In this document: positions 53,247-61,548 of the stretch, piece by piece | Layout: every line of letters begins with the position of its first letter | How positions within the stretch are numbered: position 1 is the stretch's first letter | Assembly: GCF_005491705.1 (NCBI RefSeq) | Contig: NZ_CP028092.1 | Span: 2,108,001-2,172,000, forward strand | DNA: 64,000 nt | Reading direction: 5' to 3' | Source: Pontibacter sp. SGAir0037 | GTDB taxonomy: Bacteria > Bacteroidota > Bacteroidia > Cytophagales > Hymenobacteraceae | Notes under the pieces: model-generated | Seen by the model: the letters and a program-made list of their open reading frames with translations, nothing else | Database searches by the model: none | Told to the model about the DNA's origin: nothing | Position numbers and translations under genes: made by a program

Positions 53247-55652
53247 ATGTTAAAAAACTACTTCCTCACAGCCTTCCGCTCGCTCTTACGCAACAAGAGC
53301 TACAGTTTGCTGAATATAACCGGACTTGCCCTCGGTATTACCTGCAGCATCCTGCTTTTCCTGGTGGTTAAATACCAGCTCAGCTTCGACACTTTCCATA
53401 GCAAGGCAGATCGGGTGTACCGGATAGTGGTAAACTTCGAGGGTTCCGACTATAAAAACCCTGGTGCCCATTTCCCGCTTACCGACCTGATCAGGAGCAA
53501 TCAGAACCTGGGGTTCGAGGCCATTACACAAATTGAAGGCAGCGGTTCTGTACAGATTAACATAGTGGATGACAACAACAAAACCATTAAAAAACTGATC
53601 GAAGATAATTCTATCGGATATGCTGAACCATCCATTTTTGAAGTACTGGATTTTGGAATGGCTGCCCAAGGCCTGGGTGCTTACCTGGAGGAACCCAATG
53701 CGGTGATTTTAACAGCCAGCATAGCCGAAAAATATTTTCCAGGTGAAAATCCGGTCGGCAAACTAATCCGCTTAAACAACCGGCATACTTTAAAAGTGGC
53801 TGCAACCATGCCTGATATTCCAGCCAACACAGAGTTTCCGTTTGTGATGCTTATCTCTTATAAAACCATTGAAAAAGAGCAGCCGACCGATTGGGGAAAT
53901 CTATCAAGCTCGCACCAGGCCTTGCTTATTTTGCCAAAAGGCATGGCAGCAGCCACCGCCGAAGAAAATCTGAACAATTTTTTGCAGCGCTTTAGCACAG
54001 AAGAACGCACCCGGCGGACACAGGTATACAAATTACAGCCCTTGAGTGATATACACTATAACCCCGCTTACCACGGGGGCTTTGCCCAAACTGCCATTGC
54101 AAAAGAGGTACTATACGGTATGGCGCTGGCAGGACTTATTCTGCTTTTAACGGCCTGCATCAACTTTATAAACCTGGCAACGGCTCAGGCTCTGAAAAGA
54201 GCAAAAGAAGTGGGCGTACGAAAGGTATTAGGTGGCAACCAGCAACAACTGATCCTGCAGTTTTTATGTGAAACATTCCTGGTGGTGCTCTTTGCCACCC
54301 TGCTTTCCGTAATACTGGCAGAACTGGCCTTGCCTTTCCTGAACGAAGTGATGCAGCTATCTATTTCCTTTAACCTGCTCCAGGACCAGGTGCTGCTTTT
54401 ATTCCTGGTACTGCAAACAGTGGTAGTTACGTTGTTTGCCGGCTTTTACCCGGCCTTCGTTATATCCAGCTTTCAGCCTATTACAGCACTCAAAAGCCGC
54501 ATTAATTTACAACATATCGGAGGTATCTCTTTAAGGCAAGTGCTGGTGGTCCTGCAATTCACCATCTGCCAGGTACTTATCATTTGCACTATCCTGGTAA
54601 ACGACCAGATGGAGTTTTTTAAAAACAAAGCTCTGGGTTTCGATAAAGAAGCTGTCGTATCGGTTTACTTACCGCAAGGCAAAAGTATTAAAACAAGTTT
54701 TCTGCGGGAGCAACTGCTTCAGAATCCTGCCATCAGGGGTGTAAGCTTCGCCTCAGATGTTCCTTCTTCAAGTAACGTTAGCTCAAGTAATATCTACTTT
54801 GATAATGCCACACAGGATGAAGATTTCCAGTCGCATCAGAAGTTTGTGGATGCCCAGTACTTCGATCTTTTCGACCTGAAATTTATAGCCGGTGGCAGGT
54901 ACTCAGACAGCGATTCTGTAAAGTACATGATCATTAACGACACTTTGCGGCGCGCCCTCGGTCTTGCCAGTGCCGAGGAAGCAATCGGGAAACAGATTTC
55001 TTTGGGAGGCGGTCCGGAGTTCAGAGGCCCTATTGTGGGTGTGGTGGCAGACTTTCACCAGACCTCCCTTCACCAGCCCATTGCGCCTATAATTTTAACC
55101 CGGAACCCCGGAGATTATAGCATGTTAGCTGCAAAAATAGATATTATCCAACAACAGGAGGCACTGGCGCATCTGGAGCGTATTTTTGAGAAAGCTTATC
55201 CGGAGGATGTTTTCAACTATGCCTTCTTCGACGATACCATAGCTGAATTTTACGAAGAACAGGCCCGGCAGTCGCTGCTGTTTAAAGTGTTCTCTTTCAT
55301 TTCCATTTTTATCGGTTGCCTTGGCCTGTATGGACTGGTTGCCTTTATGGCAGCACAACGCACCAAAGAAGTAGGCATCAGAAAAGTGTTGGGCGCCTCT
55401 ATTCTAGATATCACCATGCTTTTCTCTAAAGAATTTGTAAAGCTGGTGCTGATAGCTTTTCTGCTGGCCGTACCACTTTCTTACTACATTATGGATTTCT
55501 GGCTGTCTGATTTCACTTACAAGATCAGCATCAGCTATGGTGTTTTCCTGCTGGCCGGTTTTATAACAATAGCCATCGCGCTGCTTACCATGAGTTCCAA
55601 AGCCATACAGGCCGCCACGGCTAACCCGGTTTTATCCCTCAAAAATGAATAA
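53247..55652 (+). CDS. FtsX/MacB-type ABC transporter permease (first of a tandem pair)
   Basis: 801-residue inner-membrane permease. An N-terminal helix (about 21-43, SLLNITGLALGITCSILLFL) is followed by a MacB-like periplasmic domain (about 44-280). The first FtsX domain (about 285-425) has NLATAQALKRAKEVGVRKVL, a second periplasmic domain follows, and the C-terminal FtsX domain (about 675-795) has MAAQRTKEVGIRKVLGASIL. This is the two-FtsX 'large permease' form common in Bacteroidota. The ATPase is not adjacent and must be encoded elsewhere. A sigma-54 promoter and an activator gene are immediately upstream. The cargo is unknown; relatives export lipids, peptides or antibiotics. Confidence 0.9.
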   Translation: MLKNYFLTAFRSLLRNKSYSLLNITGLALGITCSILLFLVVKYQLSFDTFHSKADRVYRIVVNFEGSDYKNPGAHFPLTDLIRSNQNLGFEAITQIEGSGSVQINIVDDNNKTIKKLIEDNSIGYAEPSIFEVLDFGMAAQGLGAYLEEPNAVILTASIAEKYFPGENPVGKLIRLNNRHTLKVAATMPDIPANTEFPFVMLISYKTIEKEQPTDWGNLSSSHQALLILPKGMAAATAEENLNNFLQRFSTEERTRRTQVYKLQPLSDIHYNPAYHGGFAQTAIAKEVLYGMALAGLILLLTACINFINLATAQALKRAKEVGVRKVLGGNQQQLILQFLCETFLVVLFATLLSVILAELALPFLNEVMQLSISFNLLQDQVLLLFLVLQTVVVTLFAGFYPAFVISSFQPITALKSRINLQHIGGISLRQVLVVLQFTICQVLIICTILVNDQMEFFKNKALGFDKEAVVSVYLPQGKSIKTSFLREQLLQNPAIRGVSFASDVPSSSNVSSSNIYFDNATQDEDFQSHQKFVDAQYFDLFDLKFIAGGRYSDSDSVKYMIINDTLRRALGLASAEEAIGKQISLGGGPEFRGPIVGVVADFHQTSLHQPIAPIILTRNPGDYSMLAAKIDIIQQQEALAHLERIFEKAYPEDVFNYAFFDDTIAEFYEEQARQSLLFKVFSFISIFIGCLGLYGLVAFMAAQRTKEVGIRKVLGASILDITMLFSKEFVKLVLIAFLLAVPLSYYIMDFWLSDFTYKISISYGVFLLAGFITIAIALLTMSSKAIQAATANPVLSLKNE

Positions 55653-55794
55653 GAAAATGTATTAATTTTTAATATGCTAGTATGCTGGTGAGACTTGAAA
55701 AGTGGGGAATTGGAAGATGTTTCGACAGACATTTTTCTTTTACCTTTTAACGCTCTAACTCTTGTACTCTTTACCTCTTAGCTCCTAAAACTCT

Positions 55795-58200
55795 ATGATA
55801 AGATCTTATTTTTTAACAGCACTTCGCTCCCTGGTACGGAACAAGAGCTATAGCTTTTTGAATATTGTGGGTTTAGCGCTAGGGATTACCTGCAGTATTC
55901 TGCTATTCCTGGTTATTCGCTACGAACTAAGCTTTGATACTTTCCATCCCAAAGCAGATCGAATTTACCGCATTACCACCACTGTTACCCGCGAAGACCA
56001 GTCAAAAAAAGAGTCTTCGGTCTACTTCCCGGTAAGCACTGTTCTCCGCCAGAACAACCCTGGCTTTGAGAACCTATCGCAGGTATATGCCGATGAAAAT
56101 ATTCAGATAAGTGTTCCCGCAGCATCCGGCAATGAACCGAAACATTACCTGGAAGAGGGCCTGATTGGTTTTGTAGAGCCGGAATACTTCGATGTGTTTG
56201 ATTTTGCCCCGGATAAAGCAAGTTTTCAGGAAGGCCTGCAGGAGCCTAATACAGCGGTGCTTACCCGATCTCTTGCTGCAAAATATTTTCCGGGTGAAGA
56301 CGCTACAGGCAAAATCATCAGACTGAACAACAAGATAAACCTGAAGGTGCTTTCGGTTATACCTGATTTGCCTGCCAATACTGACATGCCATTTTTCATG
56401 TTTGTGTCTTATGCTTCTGTAAAAAACTACTCCACCTTCGACTTGAACTCCTGGAACTATAGCCTGAGTTACCAGCATGTATACCTCACGTTGCCTGCTC
56501 ATGCCAATGTTGCTGCCTTCGAGGCGGCCATGAACCGGACCCTGAAGGCACATATGCCGCCTAATAAGAGCGAGATTACTGCTTTTGCTTTACAACCCCT
56601 GCACGACTTCCACTACAACCCAGATATCTCTAACTTTTCCGACCAAGTAACGCCACGTACCACGATTTGGGCTATGGCAGTTATCGGTATTTTCCTGGTG
56701 CTGACGGCCTGCATTAACTTTGTGAACCTGGCCACAGCACAGGCCATTAAACGAGCCAAAGAAGTAGGTGTCCGCAAAGTATTAGGCAGTAACCGCAGTC
56801 AACTGATGTTCCGCTTTTTTGGAGAAACACTGCTCATAACACTCTTTGCTACTTTAATTTCAGTTATCATGGTGGAGCTAAGCCTGCCCTACCTTAACAA
56901 CCTGCTGGAGCTACACCTGAACTTCAGTCTGTTGCTCGACCCTGTGCTGCTGTTATTCCTGGTGCTTGAAATTGCGGCTGTCACCTTTTTCTCCGGCATT
57001 TATCCTGCTTTTGTCATGGCGCGTTTCCGGCCGATAGATGCGCTTAAAAGTAAAATAGCCACACAGCAGGTTTCGGGGCTCTCGTTTAGAAGCACTTTGG
57101 TTGTAGCTCAGTTTACAATTTGCCAAGTGCTGATTATCTGTACCCTGGTTGTAACGGAGCAGATGCAGTATCTTCGAAATAAATCATTGGGATTTAATAG
57201 AGAAGGTGTTGTACAGGTGATACTTCCAAGCCAGTCTGCCAAAAAGCTCATGGCATACCGGCAGGATATCCTATTGCATCCTGCTGTAAAAGCAGTAAGT
57301 TTTGCCCTGGCTCCACCCTCCTCTAACTTCACGTATGGCACCAGCTTCTTTTATGAGCGGTCTACCGAAAAGATGCCCTTTCATTCCAACACTAAATTTG
57401 CCGATGAGAACTACTTCGACATGTTCAATATTCCATTTGTTGCAGGCCGTGCATATACACGAAACGATACGGCTACCGAAGTAGTGATTAACGAAACCAT
57501 GCGCCGCAAACTTGGTCTTAAATCACCGGAAGAGGCATTAGGCAAAAAAATATCTTTTGATGGGAGAAGTCAACTCCCTATCATCGGGGTGGTAGAAGAT
57601 TTTCATCAGAATTCCCTTCATGCCGGAGTGGATCCTTCTATTATGACCACCAGCGCCGAAAATTACTTTTTTTTGACAGCTAAAATAGATGTCGGCCAAA
57701 CAGAAGCGGCTTTACGCCATATCGAAAATACCTGGCATAAAGCTTATCCGGACAATGTATTTGATTATGAATTTTTAGATGAAACCATTGCAGCCTTTTA
57801 CCGCGACGAAGCCAGGCAGAATACGCTTTTTAAAGTTTTTTCCTGCATAGCCATCCTGATTGGTTGCCTCGGGTTATACGGCTTAGTGGCCTTTATGGCA
57901 GCCCAGCGCACCAAAGAGGTAGGTATACGCAAAGTGATGGGGGCATCTGTATTGGATATCACCGTGTTGTTTTCGAAAGAGTTTATAAAGCTGGTTATTA
58001 TTGCTTTTATTATAGCGGCCCCTGTAGCTTATTACCTCATGCAAATGTGGCTTCAGAATTTTACTTATAAAATCGACATAAACTACCAGGTCTTTGTTTT
58101 GGCCGGCACAGCCACACTCTTGATTGCCCTGCTTACCATGAGCGCTCAAGCCATTAAAGCAGCAGTAGCTAACCCGGTGCTATCCCTGAAGAGTGAGTAG
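55795..58200 (+). CDS. FtsX/MacB-type ABC transporter permease (second of a tandem pair)
   Basis: 801-residue paralogue of the preceding gene, of identical length and domain plan. Shared segments include the N-terminus (YFLTALRSLVRNKSYSFLNI), NLATAQAIKRAKEVGVRKVL and MAAQRTKEVGIRKVMGASVL. The periplasmic domains have diverged more, as expected if cargo or partner differs. The 142-base gap between the two holds no clear -24/-12 or -33/-7 promoter, so read-through from the first gene's sigma-54 promoter is likely. A local duplication origin is inferred from the close match. Confidence 0.9.
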   Translation: MIRSYFLTALRSLVRNKSYSFLNIVGLALGITCSILLFLVIRYELSFDTFHPKADRIYRITTTVTREDQSKKESSVYFPVSTVLRQNNPGFENLSQVYADENIQISVPAASGNEPKHYLEEGLIGFVEPEYFDVFDFAPDKASFQEGLQEPNTAVLTRSLAAKYFPGEDATGKIIRLNNKINLKVLSVIPDLPANTDMPFFMFVSYASVKNYSTFDLNSWNYSLSYQHVYLTLPAHANVAAFEAAMNRTLKAHMPPNKSEITAFALQPLHDFHYNPDISNFSDQVTPRTTIWAMAVIGIFLVLTACINFVNLATAQAIKRAKEVGVRKVLGSNRSQLMFRFFGETLLITLFATLISVIMVELSLPYLNNLLELHLNFSLLLDPVLLLFLVLEIAAVTFFSGIYPAFVMARFRPIDALKSKIATQQVSGLSFRSTLVVAQFTICQVLIICTLVVTEQMQYLRNKSLGFNREGVVQVILPSQSAKKLMAYRQDILLHPAVKAVSFALAPPSSNFTYGTSFFYERSTEKMPFHSNTKFADENYFDMFNIPFVAGRAYTRNDTATEVVINETMRRKLGLKSPEEALGKKISFDGRSQLPIIGVVEDFHQNSLHAGVDPSIMTTSAENYFFLTAKIDVGQTEAALRHIENTWHKAYPDNVFDYEFLDETIAAFYRDEARQNTLFKVFSCIAILIGCLGLYGLVAFMAAQRTKEVGIRKVMGASVLDITVLFSKEFIKLVIIAFIIAAPVAYYLMQMWLQNFTYKIDINYQVFVLAGTATLLIALLTMSAQAIKAAVANPVLSLKSE

Positions 58201-58387
58201 CTTTTGTCATTATAAGATCTGAAGCTCAGAAACTATTAACTAATGCATTAACACCATCACATGATTTCGCACCTGTTCCTGGTTCTTACGCTCATTCTTT
58301 GAAAGCCTTTTCAGTAAAATATTTTAAAAATTTCTAACTGAAAACGAGGCAGATACAAGGTATAAGGTAAAAAGTATACCGCCACTG

Positions 58388-58418
58388 TTTGCAATTAAAA
58401 AGACGACCGCTATATTTG
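58388..58418 (+). promoter_or_regulatory. Bacteroidota consensus promoter for tRNA-Glu
   Basis: TTTG (58388-58391) and TATATTTG (58411-58418) are separated by exactly 19 bases. This matches the phylum's TTTG-N19-TAnnTTTG consensus completely. The tRNA begins 20 bases downstream. Confidence 0.88.
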
Positions 58419-58437
58419 CATCACCAAACGACAAAAT

Positions 58438-58509
58438 GGTCCGTTCGTCTAGGGGTTAGGACTTCAGATTTTCATTCTGGCAACAGGGGTTCGATTCCCC
58501 TACGGACTA
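58438..58509 (+). tRNA. tRNA-Glu (anticodon TTC)
   Basis: 72-nt cloverleaf. Acceptor GGTCCGT pairs with ACGGACT with one G-T pair at position 1-72, discriminator A. The D-arm GTCTAGGGGTTAGGAC and the anticodon stem CAGAT/ATTCTG region carry anticodon TTC. The T-arm AGGGG-TTCGATT-CCCCT follows. CCA is not encoded. It reads GAA/GAG and is a common attachment site for integrative elements; an integrase lies 252 bases downstream. Confidence 0.96.
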
Positions 58510-58529
58510 CAAGTTATCATACCAAAATC

Positions 58530-58570
58530 AGCAAAAAGCCTGCAAACTAAGTGTTAGCAGGCTTTTTGCT
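58530..58570 (+). terminator. Terminator after tRNA-Glu
   Basis: Arms AGCAAAAAGCCTGC (58530-58543) and GCAGGCTTTTTGCT (58557-58570) are perfect complements over a 13-base loop, followed by TTTA. Confidence 0.88.
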
Positions 58571-58686
58571 TTTATGCCCCCACCGGAATATTCGGCTTTT
58601 CCCGAAAAAAAGGAGCGTTATTCGGTGCGTCATTTTAAACAGTTTTATTGACTCACCGAATCGCGCGTAACTTCTTAAATCACAGC

Positions 58687-58705
58687 ATGTACAGGCGCTG
58701 TACAT
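58687..58705. repeat. Small inverted repeat upstream of the integrase
   Basis: ATGTACAG and CTGTACAT are separated by GCG, giving a 19-base dyad 57 bases before the integrase ATG. It could be an operator for the integrase or an arm-type site. The rest of the 58571-58761 gap has nothing else I recognise. Confidence 0.5.
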
Positions 58706-58761
58706 CTTGACTTTCGGCTGGCTGCAAGGCTAACTTTATAAACCTTTAAAGCCTTAGAGCC

Positions 58762-59910
58762 ATGAGCAAGCGCATCAGAATTATCTTTTACCTGAAAAAA
58801 CAAAGAAACTATTCATCTGGCCCCGTGCGCATCACCGTTAGCGGGAAGAGAGCCGAGATCTCTACAGCCAGGGAATGTGAGCCCCGCCGCTGGAATGCAT
58901 CTGCCGGAAGGGCCATAGGTACAAAAGAAGCTGTTCTTTCCCTGAACGCTTACCTAGACACGCTCCAGCAGAAAGTATACGAAGCCCACCGTAAACTACT
59001 GGAGCAAGGAAGAGAAGCCACTGCAAAAAAAGTAAAAGCTGCCTACCTGGGCAAGCAGGAAAAAGCCAGCATGCTCGTAGAAGAGCTAGAGGCACATAAC
59101 CAGCGCGTAGAGGCCCTACTAGGCTCCGAGTCCACCCTAAAGGGCTACAAAACATCTTTATACCACATAAAGGAATTTCTTTTAAGTAAACATGGCATTA
59201 AGGACATAGACTTAAAGCAAATGGACTACGGCTTTATATCGGATTATGACTTTTACCTCCGAAGTACCTGTGGCTGCTCTAACAACTCCACTTTAAAGTA
59301 CATGAAGCTGCTCAAAAAAGTCATCAACGAATGCCTGCACCAAGGGCTAGTGGAGAAAGCCCCTTTCCTCCACTACAAAGGCAAAGTAAAGCAGTTGGAT
59401 CGGGTATACTTGACTGAGGAAGAACTGCAGAAAATAACAGCCAAAGAGATGGTCACCGAGCGGCTAAGCCAGGTTAGGAACATATTCCTATTCTGTTGCC
59501 TGACGGGCCTTGCCTACACATACGTGCAGCGGCTCACCAAAGAAAACATCATCAAAGGCATTGACGGGGAAGCCTGGCTTGTTGTCCAGCGGCAGAAGAC
59601 CGGCAACCCTACCCGCCTACCTTTGTTGCCATCGGCCAAGTTGATTCTGGACAGGTACCGGCAGCACCCGCAGTGTCTCTACAAAAACCGCCTGCTGCCT
59701 GTGCTGAGTAATCAGAAGATGAACGCGTACCTCAAAGAGATCATGGACGTGTGCGGGATCTCAAAACCCGTCACCTCCCATACTGCTCGCCATACCTTTG
59801 CCACTACCGTTACGCTGCTGAACGGGGTGCCGATGGAGAGCGTATCGAAAATGCTCGGCCATACTTCCATCAAGACCACCCAACATTATGCCAAGTGTAG
59901 ACTTCCCTGA
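58762..59910 (+). CDS. Tyrosine recombinase/integrase (CTnDOT-like), truncated at its C-terminus
   Basis: 382-residue site-specific integrase. An N-terminal arm-binding domain (MSKRIRIIFYLKKQRNYSSG), a SAM-like core-binding region (about 110-205) and a catalytic domain (about 215-382) are present. Catalytic positions visible: Lys in VVQRQKTGNPTRLPLL, HTARHTFATTV (the HxxR box), LGHTSIKTTQ (the third His) and the nucleophile Tyr in QHYAK. The usual first Arg region reads TGLAYTYVQRL, where many relatives have TGLAYxDV. The protein ends HYAKCRLP, losing the normal 20-30 residues after the Tyr. The sequence after 59893 is unrelated. It sits 252 bases downstream of tRNA-Glu, so it is probably the remnant integrase of an element inserted there. 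Confidence 0.9.
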   Translation: MSKRIRIIFYLKKQRNYSSGPVRITVSGKRAEISTARECEPRRWNASAGRAIGTKEAVLSLNAYLDTLQQKVYEAHRKLLEQGREATAKKVKAAYLGKQEKASMLVEELEAHNQRVEALLGSESTLKGYKTSLYHIKEFLLSKHGIKDIDLKQMDYGFISDYDFYLRSTCGCSNNSTLKYMKLLKKVINECLHQGLVEKAPFLHYKGKVKQLDRVYLTEEELQKITAKEMVTERLSQVRNIFLFCCLTGLAYTYVQRLTKENIIKGIDGEAWLVVQRQKTGNPTRLPLLPSAKLILDRYRQHPQCLYKNRLLPVLSNQKMNAYLKEIMDVCGISKPVTSHTARHTFATTVTLLNGVPMESVSKMLGHTSIKTTQHYAKCRLP

Positions 59911-59962
59911 AAGTTGGCCATTTAAAAGTTGAGTAAATGTTTAACTTGAGCTCCTCCCATTT

Positions 59963-60793
59963 TTAGGACCGGTCAAAAGTAGAGAATTCGGGTTTCTCTA
60001 TATTCTTTTTTACCCACTCTTCTGGCGTTTTGTCACCCAGTGAACTGTGTGGCCGGAAGCAATTATATTCCTGCCTCCACGCCTCGATTTTCTCCCTTGC
60101 GTCTTCAAGACTGAGGAACCAGTTCACGTTCAGGCACTCATCCCGAAAGCTGCCGTTGAAAGACTCAATAAGGGCGTTATCCGTGGGTTTGCCCGGCCTG
60201 GAGAAGTCCAACGTCACTTTGTTTTCATAAGCCCACCGGTCCAGTGCCTTGGAGATAAACTCACTACCATTGTCCACTTTGATACGCTCCGGCACTCTGC
60301 CGTGTTGTTGTTTTAACCGCTCCATCACGGCCACCACCTGTTCCCCTTTGATCCCCTGGTCCACCTCGATGGCCAGGCATTTGCGGCTATAATTATCCAC
60401 TACAGTTAAGGAGCGGAATTTGCGGCCATCAAAGAGCTGGTCAGCCACAAAGTCCATGCTCCAGCAAGCATGTAAATTGCTAGCAGGAAGCTGCTCCAAT
60501 CGGTGAGCCGCTGTCCGGCAGCGCCGGGGCCGCAGGCTTCGCAGGTTCAGCCCTTCCAGCTTATAGAGCCGGTGGACGCGCTTGTGGTTGTCCGGCCAGC
60601 CTTCCCGACGCAGCAGCGTGTAAATCCGCCACATGCCGTAGCGCACCCTGGTCTGCGCGATCTGGCGCATGCGCGCCCGAAGCACCAGGTCCTTTTCTTT
60701 CCCTTTTGCCTTATAGTACCAGCCTGAGCGGTGGAACATCACCACGCGGCAGGCCCGGTGGATGGAAACCCGGTAATCCGTCAGCAGGGTCAC
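59963..60793 (-). CDS. IS3-family transposase OrfB (DDE integrase core)
   Basis: 276-residue catalytic part of the IS3 transposase, normally made as an OrfAB fusion by -1 frameshifting. The rve/DDE catalytic triad is visible: first Asp in CWSMDFVADQLFDG, second Asp in RIKVDNGSEFISK, and Glu in NALIESFNGSFRDECLNVNW. An HTH_21-like segment YGMWRIYTLLRREGWPDNHK lies near residue 52. The frame is open upstream past 60830 (VLRPAQLKALAV), which joins it to OrfA at the slippery run. It is complete and could be active if OrfA were supplied. Confidence 0.93.
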   Translation of the reverse strand: MTLLTDYRVSIHRACRVVMFHRSGWYYKAKGKEKDLVLRARMRQIAQTRVRYGMWRIYTLLRREGWPDNHKRVHRLYKLEGLNLRSLRPRRCRTAAHRLEQLPASNLHACWSMDFVADQLFDGRKFRSLTVVDNYSRKCLAIEVDQGIKGEQVVAVMERLKQQHGRVPERIKVDNGSEFISKALDRWAYENKVTLDFSRPGKPTDNALIESFNGSFRDECLNVNWFLSLEDAREKIEAWRQEYNCFRPHSSLGDKTPEEWVKKNIEKPEFSTFDRS

Positions 60794-60819
60794 GGCCAGC
60801 GCCTTGAGTTGGGCTGGCC

Positions 60820-61087
60820 TTAAAACTTTTTTTTCAGTACATCCTGCAGCATTTGCTTGTCCAGGCTCAAGTCAGCCACCAGCTGCTTGAGGTGCCGGTT
60901 TTCCTCTTCCAACTGCCGGAGCTTACGCAATTCCGACACTCCTAAACCACCGTACTTTTTCTTCCAGTTGTAGAAGGTGGCCTCTGATATGCCCATCTTG
61001 CGGCATACCTCCGCCACCGACACGCCAGTTTCGGCCTGCTTGATGGCGAAGATGATCTCTAGCCTCGGTAAACTTTGATTTCTTCAT
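60820..61087 (-). pseudogene. IS3-family transposase OrfA, frameshifted near its start
   Basis: HTH protein that binds the IS ends. From the ATG at 61087 the frame reads MKKSKFTEA and then shifts. One extra base in GGCTAGAGATC (about 61060) puts the rest out of frame. The correct frame resumes as a stretch ending ETGVSVAEVCRKMGISEATF, with YNWKKKYGGLGVSELRKL and a leucine-zipper tail LEEENRHLKQLVADLSL. It ends LKKKF at the slippery A8 run. As read, full-length OrfA cannot be made from the ATG. A downstream GTG (61023) could start a shortened form. Confidence 0.8.
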
Positions 61088-61166
61088 GGCAATTCGTTTT
61101 GTTTTATTACGACAAATTGCCCGTTTCCTCTACTTTACAGCGGTCCGAATTTTAGGGGGGAGGTCA

Positions 61167-61349
61167 AACTGAGGTCATATCATTTACTATAGTTAATTTT
61201 AATCTGTCATTTTGAAAAGAGTATAAAGCACCCATTCCTGAAATCTGCTGGTCAGTTATTTGAAAGCTATATTTTTCTAAAAGGGGACGGTAGTACTTTT
61301 CAAAACAGTAGTCTAAATACTCTTTTATTCCTTTTGGTTCTTCTTTCAT
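61167..61349 (-). pseudogene. Small gene broken by the IS3 element
   Basis: Minus-strand frame starting MKEEPKGIKEYLDYCFEKYY at 61349 and running into the IS3 right end, where an IS-borne TGA stops it after 61 residues. The sequence (LLEKYSFQITDQQISGMGAL, then FQNDRLKLTIVNDM) resembles the start of small immunity/SMI1-type accessory proteins, a guess from composition. If the IS and one AACT copy are removed, the frame continues only KHLLNF before a stop, so the gene was already short when the IS arrived. Its codon use is AT-rich compared with the core genes. Confidence 0.5.
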
Positions 61350-61484
61350 AATTTTAATGCCAGCTAACTGGTCAGTAGGCGCAGCGGTAGAAATTAGTTA
61401 TTCAGAACGTAGCTCAAGCTGCTGCTCCCGCTACTGGCTTCTGCCGTTGCTCGTAGCTGCTGCTCCTTTTAATATAATTTTGCC

Positions 61485-61548
61485 ATAACGGACTAGTATA
61501 AACGACGGCGGAGGCCGTCGGCTGATGCTGGCGTTTATACCTTGTGCT
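61485..61548. repeat. attC-like hairpin repeat A, left part (split by IS1182)
   Basis: ATAACGGACTAG leads into GTATAAACG (61496-61504), which pairs exactly with CGTTTATAC (61532-61540). An inner hairpin CGACGGC (61503-61509) / GCCGTCG (61514-61520) lies inside. The partner of the outer TAAC is GTTAGGT at 63192-63198, on the far side of the IS1182 element. The conserved words TAACGGACT, GGCGG and GCTGG recur in repeat B at 63919-63972. The preceding stretch 61350-61484 has short GCTGCTGCTCC repeats but no gene. Confidence 0.6.

Larger units (their letters stand above)
59947..61166 (-). mobile_element. IS3-family insertion sequence, 1220 bp, with 4-bp target duplication
   Basis: Two-gene IS3-type element on the minus strand. 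Its ends are imperfect inverted repeats: from the left TGAGCTCCTCCC, then TTTTTAGGACCGGTCAAAAG; from the right TGACCTCCCCCC, then TAAAATTCGGACCGC, sharing GGACCG and AAAGTAGAG further in. The four bases AACT occur directly outside both ends (59943-59946 and 61167-61170), a perfect target duplication. orfA and orfB overlap near an A8 run (60827-60834, minus strand) suited to -1 frameshifting. orfA carries a one-base frameshift near its 5' end, so the copy may be defective. Confidence 0.93.

Noticed and set aside
55653..55794. Sigma-54 promoter between the two permeases
   Set aside because: No GG-N10-GC pair with good surrounding bases was found in this 142-base gap.
58762..59910. Integron integrase (IntI) for the attC-like cassettes
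   Set aside because: The N-terminal arm-binding domain and overall sequence are CTnDOT-like, and no IntI-specific insert could be recognised. So the attC-like repeats cannot be tied to it.
61386..61470. A third attC-like repeat in the GCTGCTGCTCC-rich stretch
   Set aside because: The stretch has short direct repeats and a weak CTAAC, but no matched inner stem or GTTAG partner at the right distance.
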